Source of the DNA: Verrucomicrobiales bacterium
GTDB taxonomy: Bacteria > Verrucomicrobiota > Verrucomicrobiia > Limisphaerales > CAIMTB01
Assembly (NCBI GenBank): GCA_016795425.1
Contig: JAEUHG010000178.1
Span: forward strand, 1 to 57,722
Direction of reading: 5' to 3'
Length of the DNA: 57,722 nucleotides
Position numbers and translations under genes: made by a program. The notes below the pieces were generated by a model. It searched no databases, was not told the DNA's origin, and was given only the letters and a program-made list of their open reading frames with translations. Shown here piece by piece: positions 7,047 to 15,981 of this stretch (its first letter is position 1; each line of letters starts with the position of its first letter).

Positions 7047-9419
7047 TTAGTTCGCAGCCGGAAGGCGCAGAACGGTTAGGGAGTTGCCCGGGAACGCACG
7101 GGTCCAGCGGGATCCGGGGATGGTCATGGTTTCGGTCTTGGGCGCGACCTTCGTCGGTTCGTCCAGGGTATTCTCGTCTTTGGGATTGGCGCTGGTCAGG
7201 ACCACGGCCGTCCCTTGTGACGCCAACCTGGGAGAGCCGAGCAGGTCCACCTGGGTTTCCAAGGGAGAAGGGGCGCTATTGACGACTTTGAGAATCAGGT
7301 CGCCGGACTTCTCGTCCCGCGTCGCGCTGGCGAAGAGGTTGTGGATGGTGCGGCGTTCGCGCTTGAGGTCATGGACGACCTGGCCGTCGAGCCAGCATTT
7401 CACCGCCAATCCTCGCACCTCGATCTTGATGTCGTACCAACGCCCGGTCTCGATGCTGCCGGATTTGGCACCGTGCGTGCCTCCCATTTCGACGCCATGA
7501 CGTTGGTTCTCCCAGCCGCCGAGATTCCACCAGGTGCGATCCTCGTCGTCGCCATTGTGGAAGAGGACCAGGAAGCCCTCGCGCCCGGCCAGTTTCCTGG
7601 CCTTGAGTTCGAAAGTGTAGTCGGTCCAGGAGCGGTCGCCGGCCACCGCTCGGACGAAATCGCGATCGGCCGCGGATTGTTTCAGGACACCGTCCTGCAC
7701 CGACCATCGTCCCGCGCCGAGAGGGCGCCAGCCGTCGAGGTCGCGGGAGAAATCCGACTGGAGCAGGATCTTGCCGTCGGGAGCCGTGACCTTGATTTCC
7801 TTGAACTCGGCGCTGGTGTTCCAGGTGCCGACGCCGACGCCTCCGCTGGGCAAGGGTTCCTGGCTGGTCGCGGACTCGACGGAGGTCGGCAGGGTCACGG
7901 AGCCGCGGTGCTCGGCGAAGAGCTTCTGCACGTAGTAGCTCGGTATGCCGAACCAGCGGGAGCTATCGAAGTTGATGAGGTTGACCGGCCAGCGTTTGTG
8001 ATTGGCATTGCAGAAAAGAGGCGCGTAGGCGGCCATGACCACGACGTCGGAATTTCGTTCCAGGCCGGTCATGAAGGCGGCCTCCCCGATGGCGCCGCGC
8101 AGGTTGCCGAGTCCGGTATTGCGGGTGACGGCATATTCCCCGACGAAGATCTTCGGGCCGTTGCGGTCGTAGGCATCATATTTGTTGGCGTGCTGCATGA
8201 ACCATTCGGGCGTGTCGTAGTAATGTTCGTCGACGATTTCGGGCATCGGATTCCTGGGGTAACCGCCTTCCCAATGATTGGCGACCAGTTGGATATCCGG
8301 GTACTTGGCCTTGATGGCATGGACGAAGAGGGGCCAGCGCTCGCGGTAGGCGGGGCCACCGTTCTCGTTGCCAATCTCGAGGTACTTCAAACCGAACGGA
8401 GCCGGGTGCCCGTTGCGGGCGCGCAGTCCGCCCCACAGGGAGTTGGTGGGACCATTGGCATATTCGATGGCGTCCAAGGCGTCCTGTACCCACTGATCCA
8501 TTTTGTCGAGAGGCACGATTTCTCGGTGCGACATGCCGACGTTGATGCAGAAGAGCGGCTCCGCGCCGAGGTCTTCGGCCATCTGGAGGTACTCATGGTA
8601 TCCAATGGCGTGGGTGGCGTGATAACCCCAGATATTATACAGCGGTGTGCGAACGTCCCGGCGGCCGACGGTTTTCTTCCAGTTGTACATCCGGGCCAGG
8701 TCATCCCCTTCCACCCAGCATCCGCCAGGAAATCGGAGAAAGGCTGGCTTCAAGGAGGCCATCGCCTCGGCGAGGTCCGGCCGCAGGCCACGGTCCTTCC
8801 AGGTCTTGCGCGGGAGCAGGGAGATCATGTCGAGAAACAGGGTGCCTTGGCCCTCGAACGCGAGTTGCAGGCTGGCCTTCGCATGACTTCCGGTGGCGGT
8901 CAGATCCAGGGTGCAATACTTCCATTGGCCGTCGATTCCCTGGATGTCCCCGCTGGCCAGAACCTCGGAGCCGCCGACGAGTCTGGCGGTGACTCGGCCG
9001 TTGAAGGCATCGCCGGCACGCGCGGCTAGTTTGAGGGCGTAGGATTCGCCGCGGACGAAGTTCATCCCGTAATAACCTTCGTTGATCAGGGCGGCGGTAC
9101 CGTCGAGTGACACCCGCAGACTGCGGCGATTGAGCGGGTTCAATGGCCGGCTGGTGTCGATGGCGCATGCGCTCTTCGAAGACGGCGGGCTGGTGAAGTT
9201 CCAGTTTTCAGGTTGGTCGGAATCCTCGAACGAGAGGTTGCGGACCAACTCAGGGTGGATGCCGCCGTCGGCGGAGAGATTGATGTCCTCGAAAAAAATG
9301 CCCCACAGCGCTGGCGAAACCGGGTGGCCCGGCTTGTCGGCCTGAACCGAGATCTTCGCGGCGGCCAGTAGTGGGAGCGTCGAGGCGAGCAGGAGTCCGG
9401 TCATGAGAGAGGTCTTCAT
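7047..9419 (-). CDS. GH51-type alpha-L-arabinofuranosidase with carbohydrate-binding-like and DUF1080/LamG-like domains
   Basis: A 790-residue exported exo-enzyme that removes alpha-L-arabinofuranosyl units from arabinan or arabinoxylan. The signal peptide is residues 1-21. The family start motif GIFFEDINLSADGG lies at 40-53, a jelly-roll carbohydrate-binding-like insert at about 95-200, and the TIM barrel at about 210-500. E352 in EIGNENGG is the acid/base and E428 in FVGEYAVT the nucleophile, as in clan GH-A. An extra domain of about 190 residues (near 545-720, motifs SDFSRDLDGW and GREGFLVLFHN) resembles DUF1080/concanavalin-type domains and probably binds glycan. It interrupts the usual C-terminal beta-sandwich, which seems to resume near VVLTSANPKDENTLDEPTKV. 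It lies 85 bases after araA in the same operon. Regulation is not visible. Confidence 0.9.
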   Translation of the reverse strand: MKTSLMTGLLLASTLPLLAAAKISVQADKPGHPVSPALWGIFFEDINLSADGGIHPELVRNLSFEDSDQPENWNFTSPPSSKSACAIDTSRPLNPLNRRSLRVSLDGTAALINEGYYGMNFVRGESYALKLAARAGDAFNGRVTARLVGGSEVLASGDIQGIDGQWKYCTLDLTATGSHAKASLQLAFEGQGTLFLDMISLLPRKTWKDRGLRPDLAEAMASLKPAFLRFPGGCWVEGDDLARMYNWKKTVGRRDVRTPLYNIWGYHATHAIGYHEYLQMAEDLGAEPLFCINVGMSHREIVPLDKMDQWVQDALDAIEYANGPTNSLWGGLRARNGHPAPFGLKYLEIGNENGGPAYRERWPLFVHAIKAKYPDIQLVANHWEGGYPRNPMPEIVDEHYYDTPEWFMQHANKYDAYDRNGPKIFVGEYAVTRNTGLGNLRGAIGEAAFMTGLERNSDVVVMAAYAPLFCNANHKRWPVNLINFDSSRWFGIPSYYVQKLFAEHRGSVTLPTSVESATSQEPLPSGGVGVGTWNTSAEFKEIKVTAPDGKILLQSDFSRDLDGWRPLGAGRWSVQDGVLKQSAADRDFVRAVAGDRSWTDYTFELKARKLAGREGFLVLFHNGDDEDRTWWNLGGWENQRHGVEMGGTHGAKSGSIETGRWYDIKIEVRGLAVKCWLDGQVVHDLKRERRTIHNLFASATRDEKSGDLILKVVNSAPSPLETQVDLLGSPRLASQGTAVVLTSANPKDENTLDEPTKVAPKTETMTIPGSRWTRAFPGNSLTVLRLPAAN

Positions 9420-9504
9420 AGGTCAAGAGGGGACACGAGGAAGCCGGGCGACGCGCCTTCGGCTGCCTTGGACCCGTGCCAGAAGGCGTCTCGCCCGTTC
9501 TAGA

Positions 9505-11019
9505 TTAGGCGACGAAACCGTTTCTCAGCCCGAAGGCGACTTCGTTCCAGTCGAGTTCCTGGCGGAACCGACGCACGTTGGTGTCGGCGTCGATGACCAC
9601 CAGTTCGATACCTGCGATGGTGGCGAAGTCTTCGAGCATCTCAGTAGTGACGGCCTGGCTGAATCCGGTGTGGTGTGCGCCGCCGGCATGGATCCAGCAA
9701 GCACACGCGGCTTCAAAGTCGGGCTTAGGCTGCCATAGGGCCTGGGCCACCGGGAGCTTGGGCATGGGTTGCTCCGGGGCAACCACGTCGACCTCGTTCA
9801 CGAGCAATCGGAAGCGGTTGCCGAGGTCGATGAGCGAGGCATTGAGACCGGGGCCGGGCGGCGTGTTGAACACCAGGCGTGCAGGATCGGCTTTTCCGCC
9901 AATACCCAGCGGGTGCACTTGCAGGGAAGGTCTGGCGCTGGCGATCGAGGGGCAGATTTCGAGCATGTGCGCGCCGAGGACCTTCTTGCCGCCGGGGCTG
10001 AGATGGTAGGTGTAGTCCTCCATGAAGGAGGTGCCGCCCGAAAGGCCGGTGGCCATGACCTTCATCGCCCGCAGCAGGGCCGCGGTCTTCCAGTCGCCCT
10101 CGGCACCGAAGCCATACCCGTCCGCCATCAATCGCTGCGGCGCGAGCCCCGGGAGTTGGACGAGTCCGTGAAGGTCCTCGAACGTGGTGGTGAATCCCTT
10201 GAATCCGCCAGGCTCAAGGAACGCGCGAAGGCCGAGTTCGATTCGGGCGGCTTCGCGGATGGACTTGGCGCGGCGCCCGCCCTTTCGCAGGTCGGGTGCA
10301 ACTTGGTATTGGCTCTCGTAACGCGTCACGAGTTTGTCGACGGCGGCGTCCGGCACCTGCTTCACGTGGGCGACGAGATCCCCCACGCCGTATCCGTTGA
10401 CGGAGAATCCGAACTTCATCTGGGCCGCGACCTTGTCACCCTCGGTGACCGCCACCTCGCGCATGTTGTCACCGAAGCGGGCGATGCGGGCGCCCTGCCA
10501 GTCGTGCCACGCGGCGGCGGCGCGGCACCAGGCCCCGATGCGTGCCTGGGTCGAGGGATCCTGCCAGAAGCCGACCACCACTTTGCGACGCAGTCGGAGG
10601 CGCGACATGATGAACCCATGCTCGCGGTCCCCGTGGGCCGCCTGGTTCAGATTCATGAAGTCCATGTCGATGCGCGACCACGGGATGTCGCGATTGTATT
10701 GGGTGTGAAGATGGAGAATGGGTTTGCGGAGTTGCTGGAGCCCGTTGATCCACATCTTCGACGGCGAGAAGGTGTGACACCACGTGATGAGACCGAGGCA
10801 TTTCGGGGCGGTGTTGGCGGACTGGCAGAGGGCAGTGACCGCATCTGGCGTGGTGAGGACGGGCTTGAAGACGACGCGAACAGGGATTGCCGCCGCGGTG
10901 TGCAGGGCCTTGGCGATTTCCTGGGAATCCTTGGCCACCTGCTTGAGTGTTTCCGGTCCGTAGAGGTGTTGGCTGCCAGTGATAAACCACACCTCGAGAG
11001 GTTTCAGGTTCTGGGTCAT
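9505..11019 (-). CDS. araA: L-arabinose isomerase
   Basis: Converts L-arabinose to L-ribulose in the cytoplasm, the first step after the secreted arabinofuranosidases encoded downstream. The N-terminus (LEVWFITGSQHLYGPETL) is diagnostic. From the ATG at 11019 the protein has 504 residues, the usual family length. The metal and catalytic residues then fall at E307 (GAEGDWKT), E334 (SFMEDYTYH), H351 (GAHMLEICP) and H450 (GGAHHTGF), one residue or less from E. coli AraA numbering. An ATG five codons upstream (11034) is possible but leaves a tail absent from relatives; neither start has a clear Shine-Dalgarno sequence. First gene of the operon. No ribulokinase or ribulose-5-phosphate epimerase gene lies in the window. 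Confidence 0.95.
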   Translation of the reverse strand: MTQNLKPLEVWFITGSQHLYGPETLKQVAKDSQEIAKALHTAAAIPVRVVFKPVLTTPDAVTALCQSANTAPKCLGLITWCHTFSPSKMWINGLQQLRKPILHLHTQYNRDIPWSRIDMDFMNLNQAAHGDREHGFIMSRLRLRRKVVVGFWQDPSTQARIGAWCRAAAAWHDWQGARIARFGDNMREVAVTEGDKVAAQMKFGFSVNGYGVGDLVAHVKQVPDAAVDKLVTRYESQYQVAPDLRKGGRRAKSIREAARIELGLRAFLEPGGFKGFTTTFEDLHGLVQLPGLAPQRLMADGYGFGAEGDWKTAALLRAMKVMATGLSGGTSFMEDYTYHLSPGGKKVLGAHMLEICPSIASARPSLQVHPLGIGGKADPARLVFNTPPGPGLNASLIDLGNRFRLLVNEVDVVAPEQPMPKLPVAQALWQPKPDFEAACACWIHAGGAHHTGFSQAVTTEMLEDFATIAGIELVVIDADTNVRRFRQELDWNEVAFGLRNGFVA

Positions 11020-11212
11020 GGGAATGGGGGGCATGGTGTCGAAGGCGTCGTGTCGTCGAATACGCCTCGACGGTCGGCTTCCGGCGCCCTCATGCCAACG
11101 CCAGTTCGCGACAATCTTTCACCATTTTGCGACCACCCCCAGGACGGGCATGCATTCCATATCGCGAAGGGACAAGTTGGTGGGGAGGAGGGATCTCCAA
11201 AGTTCGGACCTG

Positions 11213-11552
11213 CATGGATCCTTCGCCTTGGATCCAAACAAGGAAGGCAAAGGAATGGCATCACGCGGAGGCGCAGAGGCGCAGAGAGCTGGGGGCGGAA
11301 GAAATGGGGGTGATGGAGGAAAGGGGTGATGCGGTGGGGACCAGCCCGTGGAATTCGCCTTTCTTCACCTCTGCGCCTCCGCGCCTCTGCGCGATGCAAA
11401 ACCTCCCGCATGGATCCTTCGCCTTGGATCCAAACAAGGAAGGCAAAGGTATGGCATCACGCAGAGGCGCAGAGAGCTGGGGGCGGAAGAACTGGGGGTG
11501 ATGGAGGAAGGGGTGATGCGGCGGGGACCAGCCCGTGGAATTCGCCATTCTT
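11213..11552. repeat. Tandem pair of ~150-base dispersed repeats (CGCAGAGGCGCAGAG type)
   Basis: The gap 11020-11562 holds no credible gene. Its right half carries two near-identical direct copies, at about 11213-11365 and 11409-11552. Both start CATGGATCCTTCGCC and end with GTGGAATTCGCC followed by TTCTT. They differ by a few substitutions and small length changes, including one GCGGAG unit lost in copy 2. The CGCAGAGGCGCAGAG core is a sequence that, from memory, recurs between genes in many environmental bacteria. Short frames through it encode only basic, Pro/Leu-rich peptides and are not genes. Copy 2 ends about ten bases before the stop codon of the P450 gene. The segment 11035-11212 shows nothing recognisable. 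Confidence 0.85.
11258..11397. repeat. Inverted arms flanking repeat copy 1
   Basis: The stretch at 11258-11287 (GCATCACGCGGAGGCGCAGA and following) returns as an imperfect reverse complement at 11368-11397 (CCTCTGCGCCTCCGCGCCTC and following). The segment can therefore form a long imperfect stem around about 80 bases. Copy 2 has the left arm, but its right arm appears lost where the P450 gene begins. This supports a MITE-like element that was duplicated and partly eroded. Confidence 0.65.
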
Positions 11553-11562
11553 CTCCACTTCG

Positions 11563-12921
11563 CTACCGCGGCTCGAGACGCACGCGGAGGCCGTGCTTCG
11601 GACGCAGGGTGATCAAGGGATCTTCCGTCACTTCAAAGCCCGGCTCCACGGCGAATCGGTAGCGCCGGAAGAACACCAGGGTCATGAGCATCAATTCCTG
11701 CATGGCAAAATGATTGCCGATGCAGCTGCGCGGCCCGGCGCCAAACGGGAAATAAACCAACGGTTCCGGGGGAGGGCGTCGATCGGGCGCGAAGCGATCG
11801 GGGTCGAAGCGGGCGGCCTCCGGCCAGAAGCGCTCGCTGCGATGGAAATAGAAGATCGGGATGACCACGTTCATTCCTGCCGGGATCCGAAAACCACCGA
11901 GTTCATCGTCTTCGGTGCATCTTCGGCCGACCGACCATATCGATGGATAAAAGCGCAGCGATTCCTCGATCACTTGCCGGGCGTAAGGAAACGCGGCGAG
12001 ATGCTCGAGGGTCAGTCCCCCCTCTGGCCACTGGGCCTTGATCTCTCGGCAGAGTTTCTCTTCGGCGCCGGGATGGGTGGCGACGAGGTAAAGCAGCCAG
12101 GCGAAGGCGTTGGCGGTGGTCTCATGACCGGCGACGAAAACCGTCATGACTTCGTCCCGGAGTTGTTCGTCGGTCATGCCCTGACCCGAATCCTCCTCGC
12201 AGGCGTTGAGTAGCATGCCGAGGAGGTCGTCGTGGACGGCGCCGGAGGTTCGTCGCGCCCGTATGATGCCATGGACGATGGAGTCCATGGAGCGCAGGGC
12301 GCGCACGGCGGGTCGCGTGAACGGGGTGGGGATTCGTCGCGGCAGCAGAAAAAGCCAGGGCTGCCGCAGCATGCGAAGGGCAAATTCGTTGAGGGTCGCG
12401 ATGTGGCTGGAGACCTCCGCGGCGGCGCCCTGGACATCGGTGCCGAACATGGCCCGGGCGATGATATCGAGGGTCAGTTGGGAGAGCACCGGTGCGACAT
12501 CAAGGCTGGTCCGTTCGGAGGCACGTTTCTCGAGCGAGGCCGCGCAGGCCTCCACGCGGTCCAACATCATCGTGAACAACGCGTCGAGGCGTCGGCGATG
12601 AAAGGCGGGTTGGACGAGTTTTCGTTGGCGGCGCCACGACTCGCCCGAGTTGGTGACCAAGCCATCACCCATGAGGATGCGAAGCACGGCGTAAGCGCGG
12701 CTCTTTTGCTGATAGCGCGACGCGCGGTCGACGAGGACCTGCTGAGCCAGGTGGGGCGAAGCGATGATCGTGGCCTGACCGAACGGAGCGACCACACGGA
12801 AGATATCCCCGTGGGTAGAGATCCACTGTGGAATCACTCTCAAAGGGTCACGACGGGCGTGGTAGGCGGGGCCGAACAGCCAATGGCCGGGGCGAGAGGC
12901 CTTGGGGGGCAGGGCCTTCAT
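11563..12921 (-). CDS. Cytochrome P450 monooxygenase
   Basis: A soluble haem-thiolate monooxygenase of 452 residues. The I-helix oxygen-binding motif AGHETT lies near residue 270, the K-helix motif EESLRFYP (ExxR) near 325, and the haem ligand is C400 in FPFGAGPRSCIGN. The N-terminus has no membrane anchor, unlike eukaryotic CYP4 enzymes, although the sequence has the CYP4/CYP102-like flavour common in bacterial fatty-acid or terpenoid hydroxylases. No ferredoxin or reductase gene is adjacent, so redox partners must be encoded elsewhere. It is an isolated minus-strand gene. The 236-base gap before the next gene (12922-13157) shows nothing recognisable. The substrate is unknown. Confidence 0.93.
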   Translation of the reverse strand: MKALPPKASRPGHWLFGPAYHARRDPLRVIPQWISTHGDIFRVVAPFGQATIIASPHLAQQVLVDRASRYQQKSRAYAVLRILMGDGLVTNSGESWRRQRKLVQPAFHRRRLDALFTMMLDRVEACAASLEKRASERTSLDVAPVLSQLTLDIIARAMFGTDVQGAAAEVSSHIATLNEFALRMLRQPWLFLLPRRIPTPFTRPAVRALRSMDSIVHGIIRARRTSGAVHDDLLGMLLNACEEDSGQGMTDEQLRDEVMTVFVAGHETTANAFAWLLYLVATHPGAEEKLCREIKAQWPEGGLTLEHLAAFPYARQVIEESLRFYPSIWSVGRRCTEDDELGGFRIPAGMNVVIPIFYFHRSERFWPEAARFDPDRFAPDRRPPPEPLVYFPFGAGPRSCIGNHFAMQELMLMTLVFFRRYRFAVEPGFEVTEDPLITLRPKHGLRVRLEPR

Positions 12922-13157
12922 GACCTACGACGCGCCGTCGATCTCCGTGAAGTGAAGACAGTGTTGGGGTTGGATTGGGTCTCGTCCTCGAATGGATCCA
13001 TTCAGCACCGATGGAACGGTGGTACACTTGGCCACGCGACACCGCAAGGCTACGGGGTCGGGTCAGGGTGCCTCCGCCACATTTCGCAGATCGGCGCGAG
13101 CCGCGAGCCGCGAGAGGTGGCGGGAGAAGGGCTCCATGGGCGCGTTCGAGCCTTCGG

Positions 13158-15542
13158 CTATTCGCTGCGCAAGGCGATGGCTGGGTCGACGCGCGCGGCG
13201 CGGAGGGCGGGCCATGCACAGGCGGCGACGGTGATCAGCAACAGCACGATGTTCACGCCGGCGAGGATCCAAGGATTGCCGGGGGGCAGGCCAGCGAGCA
13301 CCGCCGCGAGGAGTCGGGTCAGACCCGCGGCGCCGATCAGTCCGATCACCGATCCGAAGATTGCGAGGCGCAGTCCCAAGCGGAGCACAAGCCAGGTCAC
13401 ATCCGGGATCCGGGCGCCCAGGGCCATGCGAATCCCGATCTCGGCTCGCCGCCGGACGACCGCTCCGGAGACGACGCCGAAGACACCGAGCGAGGCGAGA
13501 AACACACCCAGCACGGCAAAGGCGATGAGCAGCCGGCCAGCGATGGCCCATTTGTCGAGCGACTCGCCGATCACCTGGGTGGCCGGGCCGGGTGACCCGA
13601 CGGGTTGGTCGGGATCAACGGCCGCCACGGCATGTCGAAGTGTGTCGGGGCTGAGATGTCCGCGCACGGCGACGACCAGGTTGCCCGAGGGCATTTGATC
13701 GAAGGGACGGTAGGTTTGGTAGGGAGTGCGGCGTTCGGCGGGATTGGCTGGAAAGCGAACATCGGAGACCACGCCGATAATCTCCTCGTTGCCGAGGCGT
13801 TGACCGAGCGGGGATTGGTCCGGCCAGAATGCGCGGGCCATGGACTGGTTGATGATCACGACCGGCGGATGATCGGCGGTATCGGTGCTGGAGAAATCGC
13901 GGCCGGCGAGCATCCGCATGCCGAGGGTCTGAAAGTATCCGGGCGTCACCGGGTTGATATGTCGGACTGGAGAGCCCGAATGGGCCGGAGCGGACCCGCT
14001 GCCGAGGTCGAAGCTCGAGGTGGCGTTAAATTGTCGGATCGGCAGGGTCCAACCCAAGGCGACCGACTGGACCCCTGGAATCGCCGTGAGTCGATCAAGC
14101 ACTTGGGTGGTGAACTGGCGTCGGGATTCGTCGGATCCGTAACGGGCATCCGGTAGGGTCAGGTAACCAAGAGTGATTTCGTCGACGGCCCATCCCGGGT
14201 TGATTTCGCGGAACCGTTTCAAACCGTCGACCATCAGGCCGGCGCCCGAAAGGAGCACGAGCGCGAGCGCGAGTTGAAGCACGATAAGGACCGATTGCAG
14301 ACGTCGTTGCCGGTGTCCCGTGGTGCCGCCGCGCGCGTTTTGTTTGAGGACATCCATGGTGTCCGCGCGGGCGGCGAGAAAGGCGGGGACAAGTCCGAAG
14401 GCGAGTCCGGCCAGAGAAGCGGCGCCGAGGCTGAAGGTGAAAACGCGCCAATTGAGGTCGAGGTTGAGCACGCGCGTCTGGTCGAAGACGAATTGCCGGC
14501 TCAGCACCTGATTGCCGATCCAGGCCAGCAAAAGTCCCAGTGCGCCACCCAGGAGAGCGAGCACCAGGCTGTCGCTGAGGATTTGGGCGACCAATCGGGA
14601 TCGAGGAGCGCCCAAGGTGGCGCGGATGGCAATTTCACGGGAGCGCGCGGCGGAGCGGGCGAATTCGAGGTTGGCCAGGTTGACACAGGCGATGAGGAGG
14701 ACGAACGCGGCCAGCATCATGACCGACCACACGATGCGTCGTGCCTCGACCGGCAGGCTCGATTCCGCGAGCAGCTTTGGACGATAGCGCACACCGGAGG
14801 AATCTCCGCGCTCGAGTGCGCTTCGAGAGGCGACGAGGTCGAGGCCGGCCTTGGCTTGTTCCAGTGAGATGCCTGGGCGCAATCGGCCAATGCACTTCAG
14901 GTATTGAACATCGCGATCCTGCTTTTGCGCGTCGGTGAGGGCGATCGGGCGCCAAAGGAGGGTCGGTCCCGCGAGCAGAACGTCATGAAATTGGGCGGGC
15001 ATGACCCCGATGACCGTCACGGGTTCGCCGTCCAGTCTCAGGACCCTTCCAATGATGTTCGGATCGCCGCCGAAGCGGCCCTGCCACATCCCGTGGTCGA
15101 TCACGACGACCTGGTTTTTGCCGGGCTGATCCTCTTCGGGTGTGAAGGTGCGTCCGAGCTGGGGCTCGACGCCGAGCGCGGTGAAGAAACTGGCCGTGAC
15201 CTGCAAACCGTTGACACGTTCCGCCGGGCGTCCGGGGTCCGAGAGATTGATTTGTCGATTGTTGATGGCGGCCACCGACTCGAGCCCGGAATCGGGCGAC
15301 AAGAGGTCGATGTAATCGGCTGGGGTAATATGCGCGCCGAGATTTGATCCGGGCGAGGACCGAAAGAGTTGAACCAACCTGTTTGGGTTGGGATAGGGCA
15401 ATTGGCGCATCAACAGGAATTGCAGCGCCGTGAACATCGATGTGTTCAGCCCGATGCCGAGTGCCAGTGTGACGATGGCGATCGCGGCGTGCCCTGGATT
15501 CATCATCCATCGGCGAAGTGTGATGGTGAGGCTAGTGATCAT
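13158..15542 (-). CDS. ADOP-family (MacB/FtsX-like) duplicated permease
   Basis: A 794-residue inner-membrane protein of the orphan permease group first noted in Acidobacteria. It has the MacB layout twice. A first TM helix (PGHAAIAIVTLALGIGLNTS) is followed by a periplasmic MacB-PCD domain (motifs VTASFFTALGVEPQLGRTF and NQVVVIDHGMWQGRFGG) and three FtsX helices at about 280-400. A second copy starts near residue 415 (LQSVLIVLQLALALVLL) and ends with three helices at about 670-785. No ABC ATPase gene is nearby, as is usual for ADOP proteins. Such proteins are presumed to act in export or envelope stress, but their cargo is not known. The gap to the next gene is 439 bases. Confidence 0.88.
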   Translation of the reverse strand: MITSLTITLRRWMMNPGHAAIAIVTLALGIGLNTSMFTALQFLLMRQLPYPNPNRLVQLFRSSPGSNLGAHITPADYIDLLSPDSGLESVAAINNRQINLSDPGRPAERVNGLQVTASFFTALGVEPQLGRTFTPEEDQPGKNQVVVIDHGMWQGRFGGDPNIIGRVLRLDGEPVTVIGVMPAQFHDVLLAGPTLLWRPIALTDAQKQDRDVQYLKCIGRLRPGISLEQAKAGLDLVASRSALERGDSSGVRYRPKLLAESSLPVEARRIVWSVMMLAAFVLLIACVNLANLEFARSAARSREIAIRATLGAPRSRLVAQILSDSLVLALLGGALGLLLAWIGNQVLSRQFVFDQTRVLNLDLNWRVFTFSLGAASLAGLAFGLVPAFLAARADTMDVLKQNARGGTTGHRQRRLQSVLIVLQLALALVLLSGAGLMVDGLKRFREINPGWAVDEITLGYLTLPDARYGSDESRRQFTTQVLDRLTAIPGVQSVALGWTLPIRQFNATSSFDLGSGSAPAHSGSPVRHINPVTPGYFQTLGMRMLAGRDFSSTDTADHPPVVIINQSMARAFWPDQSPLGQRLGNEEIIGVVSDVRFPANPAERRTPYQTYRPFDQMPSGNLVVAVRGHLSPDTLRHAVAAVDPDQPVGSPGPATQVIGESLDKWAIAGRLLIAFAVLGVFLASLGVFGVVSGAVVRRRAEIGIRMALGARIPDVTWLVLRLGLRLAIFGSVIGLIGAAGLTRLLAAVLAGLPPGNPWILAGVNIVLLLITVAACAWPALRAARVDPAIALRSE

Positions 15543-15712
15543 GGGGCCATGGATCGTGCGACGGCAGCGCCGACAGCATCATTCGCGGGAGGTAAGCACT
15601 GCGGGTGCCAGGGAGGATTTGCCGTCAGGATGGCGGCCGGGACCCTCAACCTGGGCGAATGTGGGAAGCGGGCATCCCGGACATGGGATTGAATGGAACC
15701 ATTTCGGTTCTA

Positions 15713-15742
15713 TGCCGATGCCGATGCCGATGCCGATGTCGA
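15713..15742. repeat. Short tandem TGCCGA hexamers in a 439-base divergent intergenic gap
   Basis: Five tandem six-base units (TGCCGA, the last TGTCGA) lie in the gap 15543-15981, between the divergent permease and Ig-protein genes. A related, looser run sits at 203-226. The rest of the gap shows no gene or recognisable regulatory site, apart from the Shine-Dalgarno sequence AAGGA just before 15982. Units this short are typical of slipped-strand microsatellites. Confidence 0.7.
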
Positions 15743-15981
15743 ACTCAGGTTCCGTACCGTCTCTATCACCCGTTCGACCGCGTCGCGTCGATCCCTTGGC
15801 TGCTGGTGCCTGGACGGGGTGTCATGGTTCAAATTGACAAGATTCGAACGGCGGACGGAGGGTGTTGGGTCACCCGAACACCGTGTGTTTCCTGCGCGTC
15901 ATTGCTTTGATGCGCCATCCCAGGGAACGCCGGCGATAAGCGGAGGTCGCTTGAGTCGGGAACGGAGAATCAAGGATTGAT

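Noticed and set aside
11213..11552. CRISPR-like spacing of the direct repeats
   Set aside because: Only two long copies, no short repeat-spacer periodicity and no cas genes.
11016..11662. Several short frames encoding Pro/Leu/Arg-rich peptides in the repeat region
   Set aside because: They are translations of the CGCAGAGGCGCAGAG-type repeat in all directions and match no conserved protein pattern.
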